From assembly GCF_030411995.1 (NCBI RefSeq), contig NZ_JASNRC010000017.1:1-64000 (forward strand): a DNA stretch of 64,000 nucleotides, read 5' to 3'. A model generated the notes under the pieces. That model was not told where the DNA came from. It saw nothing but the letters and a program-made list of their open reading frames with translations, and searched no databases. Source of the DNA: Massilia sp. YIM B02769. Its GTDB lineage: Bacteria > Pseudomonadota > Gammaproteobacteria > Burkholderiales > Burkholderiaceae_D. This document shows, piece by piece, positions 19,267 through 28,045 of this stretch (position 1 is the first letter of the stretch; every line of letters begins with the position of its first letter). The translations under genes were made by a program, and so were the position numbers.

Positions 19267-20220
19267 ATGCATGACAAACCAGCCTGGCCCGGCATCGCGG
19301 CCGGCATCGCCGCGGGCGCGCTCTGGGGACTGGTGTTCCTGGCGCCCGAACTCACCCACGGTTTTACATCGATGCAGCTGTCCGCCGGCCGCTACCTCGC
19401 CTACGGCCTGGTGGCGGCGCTGCTGATCGCCCCGAGCTGGAGCCGCATCAAGGCGCGCCTGACGCGCCGCGAATGGTGGACCCTGGCCTGGCTCAGCCCG
19501 GCCGGCAACGTGGTCTATTACATTTTTCTCGCGAACGCGGTGCGCAGCGGCGGCGTGGCCATGGCCTCGCTGGTGATCGGCCTGTCGCCGCTGGCCGTGA
19601 CCCTGCTCGGCAGCCGTGATCGGCATGCGGTGCCCTTGCGCGCGCTGCTGCCGTCGCTGCTGCTCGGGCTGGCCGGGCTGCTGTGCATCAGCTGGGAGTC
19701 ACTGGCGCGGTCCGGGCCGGGATCGGCGTTCGGCCTGCTGTGCGCGCTCGGCGCGCTGGCGGCGTGGACGTTCTACGCGGTGTGCAACAGCCGCGTGCTG
19801 GCGCGCCTGACGACCGTGTCCGCGCACGAGTGGAGCCTGCTCACCGGCGTCATGACCGGCGCCCAGGCCCTGCTGCTGGCGGTGCCGGCCTTCCTGTTCG
19901 CACCGGCGATGCATGCGCCTGCCGACTGGCTGCGGTTCGCCGGCGTGGTGACCGGCGTTGCCATCCTCTGTTCCGTCATCGGCAATGGGCTATGGAATGT
20001 CGCCAGCCGCAGGTTGCCGCTGAGTTTGATGGGCCAGATGATCATTTTCGAGACCGTGTTCGCGGCCTTGTACGGCTGGCTGTACGATGCGCGCTGGCCG
20101 AGCGTGCCCGAATGCGCGGCGATGCTGCTGCTGGTCGGCGGCGTGCTGTCGTGCGCTTCGGCGCACCGGAACGCGGCGCGAAAAGAGCGGTCGGCGCCGG
20201 CGGAAAATGCGGTATGCTGA
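19267..20220 (+). CDS. DMT superfamily (EamA) transporter
   Basis: The 317-residue protein has about ten hydrophobic helices in two EamA-like halves, beginning AGIAAGALWGLVFLAPEL. Members export amino acids, nucleobases or other metabolites across the inner membrane. ATG 19267 has a strong AAGGAGA ribosome site 7 nt upstream. It follows the hybrid kinase by about 100 bp on the same strand, and a PhnB-like gene follows 53 bp downstream. The substrate cannot be told from sequence. Confidence 0.82.
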   Translation: MHDKPAWPGIAAGIAAGALWGLVFLAPELTHGFTSMQLSAGRYLAYGLVAALLIAPSWSRIKARLTRREWWTLAWLSPAGNVVYYIFLANAVRSGGVAMASLVIGLSPLAVTLLGSRDRHAVPLRALLPSLLLGLAGLLCISWESLARSGPGSAFGLLCALGALAAWTFYAVCNSRVLARLTTVSAHEWSLLTGVMTGAQALLLAVPAFLFAPAMHAPADWLRFAGVVTGVAILCSVIGNGLWNVASRRLPLSLMGQMIIFETVFAALYGWLYDARWPSVPECAAMLLLVGGVLSCASAHRNAARKERSAPAENAVC

Positions 20221-20273
20221 GCGGCGCACCAGCCTGTTGATCGACGTATTTCCTCAACCTTGGGAGAGATAAA

Positions 20274-20753
20274 GTGACCAGCAAAAATACGGTATGCCTG
20301 TGGTTCGACGGCACGGCCCTGGAAGCGGCGCAGTTCTATGCCGAGACCTTTCCGGACAGTGCGGTAAGCGAGGTATTTCGTGCGCCCAGCGACTACCCGG
20401 CAGGGAAGGCGGGCGATGTCCTGACGGTGTTGTTCACGGTGGCCGGCATTCCCTGCCTGGGCCTGAACGGCGGCCCGATCTTCAAGCACAGCGAGGCGTT
20501 TTCCTTCCAGATCGCGACTGACGACCAGGAAGAAACCGACCGCCTGTGGAATGCGATTGTTGGCAATGGCGGGCAGGAAAGCGAGTGCGGCTGGTGCAAG
20601 GACAAGTGGGGCCTGTCCTGGCAGATCACGCCGCGCGTGCTGACCGATGCATTGGCCCACCCCGACCCGGAAGTGGGCCGGCGCGCCTTCGAGGCGATGA
20701 TGACGATGCGCAAGATCGACGTGGCGAAGATCGAGGCAGCAGTGCGCGGCTGA
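20274..20753 (+). CDS. PhnB-like VOC-fold protein
   Basis: The 159-residue product has the pattern of PhnB/3-demethylubiquinone methyltransferase-like VOC proteins: LWFDGTALEAAQFYAETFPD at the N-terminus, then GLNGGPIFKHSEAFSFQIAT, CGWCKDKWGLSWQITP and a C-terminal AFEAMMTMRKIDV. These are small metal-type barrels, mostly uncharacterised. The start is GTG 20274, preceded by GGGAGAGATAAA. It may be co-transcribed with the DMT transporter. A large inverted repeat lies directly after the stop. Confidence 0.8.
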   Translation: MTSKNTVCLWFDGTALEAAQFYAETFPDSAVSEVFRAPSDYPAGKAGDVLTVLFTVAGIPCLGLNGGPIFKHSEAFSFQIATDDQEETDRLWNAIVGNGGQESECGWCKDKWGLSWQITPRVLTDALAHPDPEVGRRAFEAMMTMRKIDVAKIEAAVRG

Positions 20754-20762
20754 AAAAGCGCG

Positions 20763-20935
20763 GCGTAGGGTGGTCGGCTACACCCGACGGCGTGCAGGCC
20801 CGCAGCGTGTGCGCCGCCCACGCGTTCAGGCGGCAGGCGAGCAGTCGCGCAGGTTCATCGGCCGGTTGAACGCGTGGACGGCGCACACGCTGCAGGCCGG
20901 GATACGTACCAGGCGGAGCCGTCCACCCTACGCAT
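20763..20935. repeat. Large inverted repeat between convergent genes
   Basis: The left arm (from GCGTAGGGTGG at 20763) and right arm (ending CCACCCTACGC about 20,935) are imperfect reverse complements over roughly 80 nt each. They share GCAGCGTGTGCGCCG and CCACGCGTTCA in the interior. It belongs to the family of GTGGG-type intergenic repeats and could form a bidirectional terminator-like hairpin between the PhnB and yghU genes. Confidence 0.6.
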
Positions 20936-20964
20936 GCAGGCAGCGCCGCCACGCATACAAGCTG

Positions 20965-21816
20965 TCAGTCCAGGTCGGACGCATCGTGGCGTTCCGCCAC
21001 CTGCTCTTCCGGCTTGCCGCGCACGCGGTTGACCTTGCGGCCGCGGATCACGGCCGGACGCGCCGCCACTTCCTTCGCCCAGCGGTTCACGTGCTGGTAC
21101 TCGTGCACCGCCAGGAACTCGGCGGCGTCGTAGATCTCGCCCTGCACCAGGCCGCCGTACCAGGGCCAGATCGCCATGTCGGCAATCGTGTATTCGTCGC
21201 CGGCGATGAAGCGGTTCGCGGCCAGCTGGCGGTCCAGCACGTCGAGCTGGCGCTTGGCTTCCATCGCGTAGCGGTTGATCGCGTACTCGATCTTTTCCGG
21301 CGCATAGGCATAGAAGTGGCCGAAGCCGCCGCCCAGCAGCGGGCCGGCGCCCATCTGCCAGAACAACCAGTTCAGGGTTTCGGTGCGCCTGGCCGGGTCT
21401 TGCGGCAGGAAGGCGCCGAATTTCTCGGCCAGGTACAGCAGGATGGAACCGGATTCGAACACGCGCACCGGCGTGTCGCCGCTGCGATCAAACAGGGCCG
21501 GGATCTTCGAATTCGGGTTGACGTCGACGAAGCCGCTGCCGAACTGGTCGCCCTCGTTGATCTTGATGAGCCAGGCGTCGTATTCGGCGCCCTTGTGGCC
21601 GGCGGCCAGCAGCTCTTCGAGCATGACGGTGACCTTCACGCCGTTCGGCGTGGCCAGCGAATACAGCTGCAGCGGGTGCTTGCCGACCGGGAGTTCCTTC
21701 TCGTGGGTCGGCCCGGCGGTCGGGCGGTTGATGCTGGCGAAGGGACCGCCATTGGCGGCGGGAACCCAGACCCTGGGCGGTTGGTACTCTGTTTTTTGAT
21801 GCGACTGGTCAGTCAT
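20965..21816 (-). CDS. yghU: YghU-type glutathione S-transferase / disulfide reductase
   Basis: The 283-residue protein carries the YghU hallmark near its N-terminus: NRPTAGPTHEKELPVGKHPL followed by QLYSLATPNGVKVTVMLEEL. It then has the thioredoxin-fold GSH site with PNSKIPAL and ESGSILLYLAEKFG, and the helical C-terminal domain. E. coli YghU binds two glutathiones and has disulfide-bond reductase and peroxidase activity. The start MTDQSHQ is preceded by CAGGAGAACAGG. With AzoR, the ene-reductase and pirin it adds to a stress/detoxification set in this region. Confidence 0.88.
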   Translation of the reverse strand: MTDQSHQKTEYQPPRVWVPAANGGPFASINRPTAGPTHEKELPVGKHPLQLYSLATPNGVKVTVMLEELLAAGHKGAEYDAWLIKINEGDQFGSGFVDVNPNSKIPALFDRSGDTPVRVFESGSILLYLAEKFGAFLPQDPARRTETLNWLFWQMGAGPLLGGGFGHFYAYAPEKIEYAINRYAMEAKRQLDVLDRQLAANRFIAGDEYTIADMAIWPWYGGLVQGEIYDAAEFLAVHEYQHVNRWAKEVAARPAVIRGRKVNRVRGKPEEQVAERHDASDLD

Positions 21817-21919
21817 CCTGTTCTCCTGTGTGAGGTGGACTTGTATGCCTGACCAGATTCTAGCCGCACTCGCCGGATGGCGCTGGCGGCGGACAAATGT
21901 GTACGGATCAGCGGCCGGC

Positions 21920-22891
21920 TCAGCGGCCGAACTCCGGATTCGGGCGGGTCAGGTAGTACCACTCCGAATTCGCGTTGGCCTTGGCGTCCGGGAACAGGAT
22001 GCGGCCGCCGAACTCGGCCACCACCGGCGTGCCGTCGGCGCGCGTGCCGATCTGCTCGCCCTCGATCACCGGATCGAAGCTGGCCCAGGAACGGATGAAC
22101 TGGTCGCCCGCGTCCTGTTTGTCGTGCACCACCACCATCTGCAGTGCTTCCATTTCGTCGAACGGGACCGGTTCCGGTTCCGGCGCGTCGATCAGCTTCA
22201 AAAAGGCGAGGGTGTTCATGATGGCGCGGTAGGCCACTTCCGGGGCCTGCGGGTCGACGTGCTGGCCGCATTCCAGGGTCAGCGCATAGCCGCCGGTGGT
22301 GCGCATGTATTCGGTGGTGCCGACGCCATAGCGCAGCACGGTTTCGAGCTCGGCCGCATTCCCGCGCGAACGGCGCTTGACGCCGCCGCCATAGGCCGCC
22401 ATCCAGCCGGTCACGAAACGGCGCACGCCCAGGCGCCGCGCCAGTGCGCGTTCCTTCTCGGCGTGCTGGAAGGGTTCGAGTTCGCCGTCGTTGTTCGGCG
22501 GGCCGACCATCACGAATGGCTCGCCATGGGCGGCGTTGAACGAGTGCAGGTCGAGCAGCACGTCATGCTGGGCCAGCAGCGGGCACAGCCAGTTGGCGAC
22601 CTGGTCTTCGAAATCCTGCGGGTCTTCCTTCGGGAATAGGTTGCGATTCAGGTTGCGGTCGCCGTTGCGCTCGTTCTTCTGGTAGGCGAGGGGATTCACG
22701 ATCGGGACAAAGGTTACGCTGCCGGCGGCGATGCGCAGGCCGCCGCTGTCGAGCTCCGCCATCACGCGTTTGATCGCCTCGGTGCCGCAGATTTCGTTGC
22801 CATGGGTGGCGCCCATGATGATGACGCGCGGACCCTGGCCGAGGCCGGTATAGGTGAGGGATTTGAACTGGAAAGGACGGTCGGAACGCAT
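21920..22891 (-). CDS. Succinylglutamate desuccinylase/aspartoacylase-family metalloenzyme
   Basis: The 323-residue product has the M14-like zinc site of the AstE/AspA family: GATHGNEICGT (His and Glu ligands, about residues 29-35) and LLDLHSFNAAHGE with the third ligand (about 112). A C-terminal beta domain follows. The family hydrolyses N-acyl groups from amino acids or acts as a carboxypeptidase-like deacylase. The substrate is not predictable because AstE context genes (astA, astB, astD) are absent. ATG 22891 is chosen; TTG 22906 is possible. Confidence 0.78.
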   Translation of the reverse strand: MRSDRPFQFKSLTYTGLGQGPRVIIMGATHGNEICGTEAIKRVMAELDSGGLRIAAGSVTFVPIVNPLAYQKNERNGDRNLNRNLFPKEDPQDFEDQVANWLCPLLAQHDVLLDLHSFNAAHGEPFVMVGPPNNDGELEPFQHAEKERALARRLGVRRFVTGWMAAYGGGVKRRSRGNAAELETVLRYGVGTTEYMRTTGGYALTLECGQHVDPQAPEVAYRAIMNTLAFLKLIDAPEPEPVPFDEMEALQMVVVHDKQDAGDQFIRSWASFDPVIEGEQIGTRADGTPVVAEFGGRILFPDAKANANSEWYYLTRPNPEFGR

Positions 22892-23000
22892 GCGATGGTG
22901 ATCCAAAGAAATATCGGTGGCGTCATTTTATCGGTAAATGCTGGCTGCCGTGGGGGAGAGCGTGGCATCATGCGCCACCTTTGCAAGCTTGCCCTGACCG

Positions 23001-24143
23001 ATGAACTTTCCCCGCAGCGCCCGTGTGCACGGGCTCGACACCCTGCGCGCGCTGGCCGTGACGCTGGTGGTCCTGCACCACTACACCCTGTTCGTGTCGA
23101 ACGACGACCATACCTTCGGCTGGGTCGGGCGTATCGGCTGGACCGGCGTCGATTTGTTCTTCGCCCTGTCGGGCTACCTGATCGGCAACCAGATCTTCAA
23201 GGCCCTGCGTAGCGAACATGGCCTGTCGCTGAAGCATTTCTACGCCCGGCGCCTGCTGCGCACATTGCCCAACTTCTGGGTAGTGCTGGCGCTGTACTTC
23301 CTGTGGCCGGCCTGGCGCGAGCACGCCGAGCTGCTGCCGCTGTGGCGCTACCTCAGCTTTACCCAGAACCTCGGCCTGCCGCCGGGGACCGGCTTCTCGC
23401 ACAGCTGGTCGCTCGCCATCGAGGAGCAGTTCTACCTGCTGCTGCCGGCGCTGGCCATGATCGCCGCCGCACTGCGCTGGCGCATCGCCGTGGCCTGGAT
23501 CGCGATCGCACTGGTGGTCGTGGGCGGGATGCTGTTGCGCGCCGACTTGTGGAGCACCCACGTCGATGGCAACAAGTATGGGACTTACTTCTATTACAAG
23601 CTGATTTATTACGCGAGCTTATGCAGGCTCGACGAACTGGTGGCCGGCGTGGCGCTGGCGCTGCTGAAGAACCGCCATGCTCGCGCCTGGTCCGTGCTCA
23701 CGCGCCACGGAAATGCCGCGCTGGCGGCCGGCATCGCCATCATCGGCGTGACGTTCTGGTGCTTCCTCGACGAGCGCTACGGCTTCGGCGTGACGGTGTT
23801 CGGCCTGCCTGCGCTGGGCCTGGGTTTCGGCTTGCTGATCCTGTCCGCGCTGTCGCAGCGTTCGCTGCTGCGCGACCTGCGCGTGCCCGGCGCGGCCAGC
23901 CTGGCCCTGTGGTCGTATGCGATCTACCTGACCCACCGCGGCGTCAGCGCGCTCGGCGCCGCATGGCTGGCCGGCCTTGGTTACGGGCCGGAGTCGACGG
24001 TGGCCATCGTCGTCTTGCTGGCCTTGTCGGTGCTGGGCGGCTGGCTGCTGTACGTGCTGGTCGAGACGCCCTTCATGCGCCTGCGCGAGCGCTACGTCCC
24101 CAGCAACCTGGCCAAGCCCGCTTTCAGTCCTGTGCTTCGATGA
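23001..24143 (+). CDS. Acyltransferase family 3 membrane protein (OafA/YrhL-like)
   Basis: The 380-residue protein has about ten membrane helices. It starts GLDTLRALAVTLVVLHHYTL, with the conserved Arg and HH pair of acyltransferase-3 enzymes, and contains the FSHSWSLAIEEQFYLLLP motif. Members transfer acetyl or other acyl groups to sugars or polysaccharides at the inner membrane. Its 3' end overlaps the convergent gene at 24124 by 20 bp. The sugar acceptor is unknown. Confidence 0.87.
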   Translation: MNFPRSARVHGLDTLRALAVTLVVLHHYTLFVSNDDHTFGWVGRIGWTGVDLFFALSGYLIGNQIFKALRSEHGLSLKHFYARRLLRTLPNFWVVLALYFLWPAWREHAELLPLWRYLSFTQNLGLPPGTGFSHSWSLAIEEQFYLLLPALAMIAAALRWRIAVAWIAIALVVVGGMLLRADLWSTHVDGNKYGTYFYYKLIYYASLCRLDELVAGVALALLKNRHARAWSVLTRHGNAALAAGIAIIGVTFWCFLDERYGFGVTVFGLPALGLGFGLLILSALSQRSLLRDLRVPGAASLALWSYAIYLTHRGVSALGAAWLAGLGYGPESTVAIVVLLALSVLGGWLLYVLVETPFMRLRERYVPSNLAKPAFSPVLR

Positions 24144-24597
24144 CGTCGAAGGCGGCCGGCATGGCGCCCAGGAAGGCCAATGTCGCATGCACGCGCTCGC
24201 GCATCTCCTGGCCGCGCGTGGCGTCGATGGCGGCGCGCAGGCCGGGGCGCGCTTCCAGCGTGTAAGGGCTGGTGTAGGCTTCGACCAGCAGTGCCACCAG
24301 GTCGAGCGGCGCGTTGCAGCTGCGGCGCAGGCGGGTGTCGATCACGGCGAGCAAGGTGCGCTGCATGGCGGGCGTCGGATTGACGATGTGGGCGAAGACC
24401 GAGGGCGTGTTGGCGATCGAGTCGCACAGCGCGCGCTCGATGGCGTCGGGCTTCAGGTCGGAGGCGATGTCGAAGTAGGCCCGGTCCCAGCGCGTGCGCG
24501 CGTAGGCGTGGTGCTTGGGGAAGCGGTCGATGGTCTCGAAGCCGAGCGCGTGGCTGGCTTTGGAGAGCAGGTCGAGCACGATGGGCATCAGCGGCAT
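24124..24597 (-). CDS. Conserved hypothetical protein
   Basis: The product has about 157 residues from ATG 24597; an in-frame extension to 24696 would overlap the pirin gene's 3' end and is not favoured. It is mostly helical (IVLDLLSKASHALGFETIDR, ALCDSIANTPSVFAHIV, MQRTLLAVIDTRLRR) with no membrane segment or catalytic motif. It is tail-to-tail with the acyltransferase gene and downstream of the azoR-pirin genes. No family was recognised. The internal codon pattern looks genuine. Confidence 0.55.
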   Translation of the reverse strand: MPLMPIVLDLLSKASHALGFETIDRFPKHHAYARTRWDRAYFDIASDLKPDAIERALCDSIANTPSVFAHIVNPTPAMQRTLLAVIDTRLRRSCNAPLDLVALLVEAYTSPYTLEARPGLRAAIDATRGQEMRERVHATLAFLGAMPAAFDVIEAQD

Positions 24598-24685
24598 GGC
24601 TGGAAGGAGTACGGGGTAGACATGCCGTGAGTGTAATCGAAAGCGCAGTGGGCGATCGAACGACCGCCCGCCCACGCACAAACCT

Positions 24686-25561
24686 TTATGCTGCAAATTT
24701 CCCGGAACGGAAGTCCTCGACGGCCTGGTGCAGCTCGGCCTGGGTATTCATGACGAAGGGACCGTACTGCGCGATCGGTTCCTTCAATGGCCGGCCTGCG
24801 ATCAGCAGCAGGCGCGTCGGTTTCGCCGCCTTGACCACCACGCCATCGGCGCCTTCGGCATTGTCGAAGATCGCCATGCGCGTCTGCGGCACGCCTTTGC
24901 CGGCCACCACCGCTTCGCCGCGGAAGACATAGATAAAGGCGTTGTGCCCGGCGGGGATGGCCTGCTCGAAGCTGGCGCCTTCCGGCAGTTCGATGTCGAG
25001 GTATAGCGGCTCCGTGCCGTCGCGCTGCACCGCGCCCGCCACGCCGTGGCTGGAACCGGCGATCACCTGCACCGTCGCGCCGGAATCGAGCGTGAAGCGC
25101 GGCACCTGCTCGTTCGGGATGTCGCGGTACCACGGCGCCATCATCTTGTCCTTCGCCGGCAGGTTCAGCCACAGCTGGAAGCCTTCCATCAGGCCTTCGT
25201 TCTGCTCGGGCATCTCGGAGTGGATCACGCCACGTCCTGCCGTCATCCACTGCACGCCGCCGTCGGTGACCAGGCCCTCGTTGCCGGCGCTGTCGCGGTG
25301 GCGCATGCGTCCGGCCAGCATGTAGGTGACCGTCTCGAAGCCGCGGTGCGGATGCTCCGGGAAGCCGGCGATGTAGTCGCCCGCCTTGTCGCTGCCGAAG
25401 GCATCGAGCATCAGGAAGGGGTCGAGGCGGCGCTGCAGGGTGTTGGTGAGGACGCGGTTGATCTTCACGCCCGCGCCGTCCATCACGTACTGGCCGGCGA
25501 TCACGCGCTCGACGCCACGCGCCTTGCTCACGCCCTGGGTTGGTATCGTTGCAGTCATCAT
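24686..25561 (-). CDS. Pirin family protein (bicupin, quercetinase-like)
   Basis: The 291-residue protein shows the pirin N-terminal cupin with the metal ligands: FPEHPHRGFETVTYMLAG (two His), then VQWMTAGRGVIHSEMPE with His and Glu. The C-terminal cupin follows (HNAFIYVFRGEAVV). Pirins bind Fe(II); some oxidise quercetin and others act as redox-sensing regulators. Two start codons (ATGATG) follow AAGGAGAAG. It lies 51 bp downstream of azoR on the same strand and is probably co-transcribed with it under the divergent LysR regulator. Confidence 0.88.
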   Translation of the reverse strand: MMTATIPTQGVSKARGVERVIAGQYVMDGAGVKINRVLTNTLQRRLDPFLMLDAFGSDKAGDYIAGFPEHPHRGFETVTYMLAGRMRHRDSAGNEGLVTDGGVQWMTAGRGVIHSEMPEQNEGLMEGFQLWLNLPAKDKMMAPWYRDIPNEQVPRFTLDSGATVQVIAGSSHGVAGAVQRDGTEPLYLDIELPEGASFEQAIPAGHNAFIYVFRGEAVVAGKGVPQTRMAIFDNAEGADGVVVKAAKPTRLLLIAGRPLKEPIAQYGPFVMNTQAELHQAVEDFRSGKFAA

Positions 25562-25612
25562 CTTCTCCTTGCAAAAGCGCCGCCTGGGCGGCCGGGGTAC
25601 TACCTGGATCGA

Positions 25613-26209
25613 TTAAGCCAGTGCCGCTGCGACGGTGGCGTCGGCTTCGGCCTGGCCCTTGGCCGCGGCTTCCGGACCCATCGCCTGGCCGGCCGAGTAG
25701 ACGAAGGTCTGGTCGCTCATGCCCAGGAAGTTCAGCAGCATGCGCACGAACGGCACCTGCGGGTCCGCATCCGCTGGGTAGACGCCGCCGCGGGCGGTGG
25801 CGATGAAGACTTTCTTACCCTTCAGCAGGCCTTCCGGGCCGTTCTCGGTGTAGCGGAAGGTCACGCCGGCGCGGGCGATGGCGTCGAACCAGCTTTTGAG
25901 CTGCACCGGGATGCCGAAGTTGTACATCGGCGCGCCGATGATGACCACGTCGGCGGCCTGCACCTGGGCGATCAGGGCGTCGTCCAGGGCCACGCGGGCG
26001 CTCTGTTCGGCAGTACGCTGCTCAGCCGGGGTGAAGAGGGCGCCCAGGGCCTGCTCGTCGAGCTGCGGGTGCGGCTGGCGTGCCAGGTCGCGGGTGACGA
26101 CGGTGGCGGCCGGGTTGGCGGCGACCAGTTTGCTCACGATGCTGTTGGCAACGCGGTTCGATTCCGACTGTTCGCCGCGCAGGCTGGAGGTGATTTGCAG
26201 GATGTTCAC
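25613..26209 (-). CDS. azoR: FMN-dependent NADH-azoreductase
   Basis: The 198-residue flavodoxin-fold protein begins MNILQITSSLRGEQSESNR, the FMN-phosphate loop of AzoR/AcpD. It has the APMYNFGIPVQLKSWFDAI and ARGGVY segments that hold the flavin. AzoR reduces azo dyes and quinones by two electrons using NADH and protects against thiol-reactive quinone stress. It is followed by the pirin gene and divergent from a LysR regulator, an arrangement common for such reductases. The ribosome site AGGAAGAC precedes the ATG. Confidence 0.9.
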   Translation of the reverse strand: MNILQITSSLRGEQSESNRVANSIVSKLVAANPAATVVTRDLARQPHPQLDEQALGALFTPAEQRTAEQSARVALDDALIAQVQAADVVIIGAPMYNFGIPVQLKSWFDAIARAGVTFRYTENGPEGLLKGKKVFIATARGGVYPADADPQVPFVRMLLNFLGMSDQTFVYSAGQAMGPEAAAKGQAEADATVAAALA

Positions 26210-26286
26210 GGTGTCTTCCTTTGTTCTGGGGTTGGTGTGTCGATGGGTCTACTTTAACCATTCCAAAAACAATCCGGAAGCCGCTA

Positions 26287-26304
26287 GAATGGATAACATT
26301 ATTC
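26287..26304. promoter_or_regulatory. Candidate LysR-type operator
   Basis: GAATGGATAACATTATTC is an interrupted inverted repeat (GAAT-N10-ATTC) in the 113-bp divergent region between azoR and its LysR gene. LysR regulators usually bind T-N11-A palindromes here. This is a candidate only. Confidence 0.3.
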
Positions 26305-26322
26305 AGTCAGTGGAACAATCCC

Positions 26323-27234
26323 ATGGAAGTCGAACCGAATGACCTGCTGCTCTTCGCCCGCATCGTCGAGGCCGGCAGCTTCAGCCAGGCCGCCGCGCGC
26401 GTGAACCTGCCCAAGTCCACCGTCTCGCGCCGCATCTCCCTGCTGGAGGCGCGCCTGGGCGAGCGCCTGTTGCAGCGGACCACGCGCAAGCTCGTCGTCA
26501 CCGAGTTCGGCGCCAGCCTGCTCGAACATGCGCGCAAGGTGGCCGAGGAAGCGGAAGCCGCCGGCGCCCTGGCCCAGCACCGCCAGGCCGCGCCCAGCGG
26601 ACGCCTGCGCATCTCGCTGCCGGCCGATTTCGCCAATCTCGGCATGAGCGCCATGATCGGCCGCTTCCTGGAGCGCTACCCGGCCGTCAACGTGGAACTC
26701 GACCTGTCGCCGCGCCGGGTCGACCTGGTGGCCGAGAACTTCGACATCGCGATCCGCATGGGCGACCTGCCGGACGATGCCTCGCTCAACGCGCGCCGCG
26801 TGACCCTGCAGCGCTTCGGCCTGTACGCCTCGCCCTGCTACACGGCGCTGCGCGGCCTGCCCGAGCATCCGGACGACCTGCTCGGCCATGACCTCTTGTG
26901 CCTGCTGAGCCGCAGCGGCGGCGCCCAGCGCTGGACCCTCACGCGCGGCAAGGTGAAGTGGGAACGCGAGCTGCCGGCGCGCCTGACCGCGAACTCTCCC
27001 GACCTGCTGGCGCGCATCGCCTGCAGCGGCGCCGGCATTGCCGCCAGCTCGGAACTGTTCGCCCAGCCGCTGGTGCGCAAGGGCGAACTGGTGCGCGTGC
27101 TGCCGGAGTGGGACTTGCCGGCCGCCACCGGCTGGGCCGTGTTCCCGGGGCGGCGCTTGATGCCGGCCAAGACCCGCGCCTTTCTCGACATGATGGACGA
27201 GATGTTCTGCAGCGAAGCGGGGAAGGGTGACTGA
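26323..27234 (+). CDS. LysR-family transcriptional regulator
   Basis: The product has 303 residues. The N-terminal winged helix-turn-helix is canonical (LLFARIVEAGSFSQAAARVN followed by PKSTVSRRISLLEARLGERL). The remainder is the periplasmic-binding-like effector domain (RLRISLPADFANLG). It belongs to the CrgA/AaeR-like group that often sits divergent to reductase genes. ATG 26323 is the start that places the helix-turn-helix at residues 18-45. It probably controls azoR and pirin in response to a quinone-like ligand, inferred from position. Confidence 0.87.
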   Translation: MEVEPNDLLLFARIVEAGSFSQAAARVNLPKSTVSRRISLLEARLGERLLQRTTRKLVVTEFGASLLEHARKVAEEAEAAGALAQHRQAAPSGRLRISLPADFANLGMSAMIGRFLERYPAVNVELDLSPRRVDLVAENFDIAIRMGDLPDDASLNARRVTLQRFGLYASPCYTALRGLPEHPDDLLGHDLLCLLSRSGGAQRWTLTRGKVKWERELPARLTANSPDLLARIACSGAGIAASSELFAQPLVRKGELVRVLPEWDLPAATGWAVFPGRRLMPAKTRAFLDMMDEMFCSEAGKGD

Positions 27235-27257
27235 GGGCGGATGAGCCGCGTGCTAGG

Positions 27258-27980
27258 ATGGACGGTCCTTCACTCATCCTCCACGCAACAGTGCGGCACC
27301 GACTCTTCCTTTTCGATCTCGACGACACCCTGCTCGACTTCCGGGCATCCGAACAACTCTCCTTCACGCGCACGATGGCCGCGCTCGGCCATGTAGGGCC
27401 GCTCGACGCGGTCTTCCAGCACTACCAGGCCATCAACCTGGCGCTGTGGCGCAGTTTCGAGCTTGGCCTGGTCGCCAAGGACTTCCTGAAGGTCGAGCGC
27501 TTCCGCCAGACCTTCGCCATGGCCGGCCTCGCGCTCGACCCCGAGGCGGCCAGCCGGCTCTATCTGGAGGCCTTGCCCGAGACCGTGGTCCTGGTCGAAG
27601 GCGCGCTGGAAGTCTGCGCGGCCTTGAGCAGGCAGGGCGAAATCGGCATCGTCACCAACGGCGTCGAGCACATCCAGCAGCGCCGCATCGCCAGTTCCGG
27701 CCTCGGCCCCTTCATCTCCTTCGTCGCGACCTCGGAAGCCTGCGGCTACGCCAAGCCGGACGTGCGCATCTTCGATTACGCTGCCGGCATGGCCAGCGCC
27801 TTCCTGCCGGATGCGACCATCATCGTCGGCGACCGGCTTGATGCCGACATCCTCGGCGCGAATCGTTTCGGCATCGACAGCTGCTGGTTCAATCCCGCTG
27901 CGCTGGCGAACGGCTCGGAAGCGCGCCCCACCTTCGAGATCGCGCGCCTGCACGACCTGATTCCTGCACTAACGCAATAA
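27258..27980 (+). CDS. HAD-superfamily hydrolase, YjjG-like nucleotidase
   Basis: The 240-residue HAD protein has motif I FDLDDTLLDF, motif II IVTNG, the motif III Lys in GYAKPDVRIFDYA and motif IV VGDRLDADILGA. The cap domain and the DDTLLDFRASE start resemble YjjG, a pyrimidine nucleoside 5'-monophosphatase with house-cleaning activity. The start is ATG 27258; GTG 27291 is a possible alternative that removes an unconserved leader. It stands 23 bp after the LysR stop. Confidence 0.82.
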   Translation: MDGPSLILHATVRHRLFLFDLDDTLLDFRASEQLSFTRTMAALGHVGPLDAVFQHYQAINLALWRSFELGLVAKDFLKVERFRQTFAMAGLALDPEAASRLYLEALPETVVLVEGALEVCAALSRQGEIGIVTNGVEHIQQRRIASSGLGPFISFVATSEACGYAKPDVRIFDYAAGMASAFLPDATIIVGDRLDADILGANRFGIDSCWFNPAALANGSEARPTFEIARLHDLIPALTQ

Positions 27981-27987
27981 AACCCGC

Positions 27988-28036
27988 TTGCGCGGACTGG
28001 ATGCTATGCATATACTCCGTATGCGTTTCGTATATG
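27988..28036 (+). promoter_or_regulatory. Promoter and inverted-repeat operator of the parD-like/map operon
   Basis: TTGCGC (27988-27993) and TATACT (28011-28016) are separated by 17 bp, a good sigma-70 promoter. CATATAC (28009-28015) and GTATATG (28030-28036) form a perfect 7-bp inverted repeat, 21 bp centre to centre. The left half overlies the -10 and the right half reaches the GGAG ribosome site. This is a plausible autoregulatory site for the ribbon-helix-helix protein encoded next. Confidence 0.55.
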
Positions 28037-28045
28037 GAGAAGAAC

